64,000 bases of DNA from Alphaproteobacteria bacterium (GTDB lineage: Bacteria > Pseudomonadota > Alphaproteobacteria > Rhodobacterales > Rhodobacteraceae), in assembly GCA_030425395.1 (NCBI GenBank), contig JAUIAS010000010.1:48780-112779 (forward strand). Direction: 5' to 3'. This document shows, piece by piece, positions 63,932 to 64,000 of this stretch (the first letter of the stretch is position 1; the number at the start of each line of letters is the position of its first letter). Position numbers and translations under genes: made by a program. The notes beneath the pieces were generated by a model. The model was not told where the DNA came from. It worked only from the letters and a program-made list of their open reading frames with translations, and made no database searches.

Positions 63932-64000
63932 TTGGAAAAAGATCGACTTCTCCCCGAAATGGAACCCGCACGAGAAACAGAGCGCAAACCGTATGAAAAA
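63932..64000 (+). CDS. Possible start of a gene running off the window
   Basis: A frame open to the window edge from TTG 63932 (LEKDRLLPEMEPARETERKP...), with AAGGA about 9 bases upstream; an internal ATG occurs at 63959. The 23 residues visible are charged and give no family. It could be real, given the ribosome site and the gap before it. Confidence 0.3.
   Translation, partial: MEKDRLLPEMEPARETERKPYEK

Overview
The window looks like a chromosomal segment of a marine alphaproteobacterium of the order Rhodobacterales (Roseobacter group). The evidence is the high GC content, the complete division and cell-wall (dcw) cluster in rhodobacterial order with a DUF2484 gene between murC and murB, an array of CUCCUCCC-loop 'cuckoo' (CcsR-type) sRNAs behind a DUF1127 gene, an alphaproteobacterial LexA box (GTTC-N7-GTTC), and the short intergenic repeats typical of this group. 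No rRNA, CRISPR array, integrase, transposase or phage module was seen.

Layout. 1-6.3 kb: 3' end of cobT (aerobic cobaltochelatase), a DMT transporter, an Xaa-Pro aminopeptidase, a DUF427 protein and a ClC channel. 6.4-33.3 kb: a long minus-strand run read as mraZ-rsmH-ftsL-ftsI-murE-murF-mraY-murD-ftsW-murG-murC-DUF2484-small membrane protein-murB-ddl-ftsQ-ftsA-ftsZ-lpxC-bamD-recN. Many genes overlap by 4 bp (ATGA), so this is one coupled envelope/division programme. Plus-strand genes interrupt it twice: an HI0933-family flavoprotein between ftsW and murD, and a LysM/zinc-peptidase gene with a small overlapping partner between ftsA and ftsZ. 33.3-34.4 kb: an AT-rich region upstream of mraZ carrying MraZ-box-like TGGGA repeats. 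34.4-35.2 kb: a DUF1127 gene and six tandem two-hairpin sRNAs. 35.2-43.5 kb: uvrD/pcrA with a LexA box, a glycosyltransferase, an FMN-dependent 2-hydroxy-acid oxidase and pyruvate carboxylase with a TTAACGTTAA palindrome upstream. 43.8-45.9 kb: a large toxin-like protein with a peptidoglycan-binding-like domain, and two identical tRNA-Gly(GCC) genes. 45.9-51.2 kb: a GlxA-type regulator divergent from an acyl-CoA dehydrogenase / ADP-forming CoA ligase / CaiD-like operon, resembling carnitine or betaine metabolism. 51.4-52.5 kb: a serine hydrolase. 52.6-59.9 kb: a divergent aromatic module. One arm is a flavin monooxygenase, DUF2783 and VOC protein. The other is an arylsulfotransferase-like protein plus a 1068-residue self-sufficient reductive dehalogenase fused to its own flavin/2Fe-2S reductase. 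Twin perfect palindromes (GTTGCGCGCGCAAC) lie between the arms. 59.9-63.2 kb: housekeeping and hypothetical genes. 63.2-64 kb: a largely non-coding stretch with a perfect FNR-type box.

The most notable items are the cytosolic reductive dehalogenase fusion and its shared control region, the expanded cuckoo sRNA array, and the effector-like LysM/PGB proteins, one of which splits ftsA from ftsZ. All functional names rest on motif and family recognition by eye; no searches were run.
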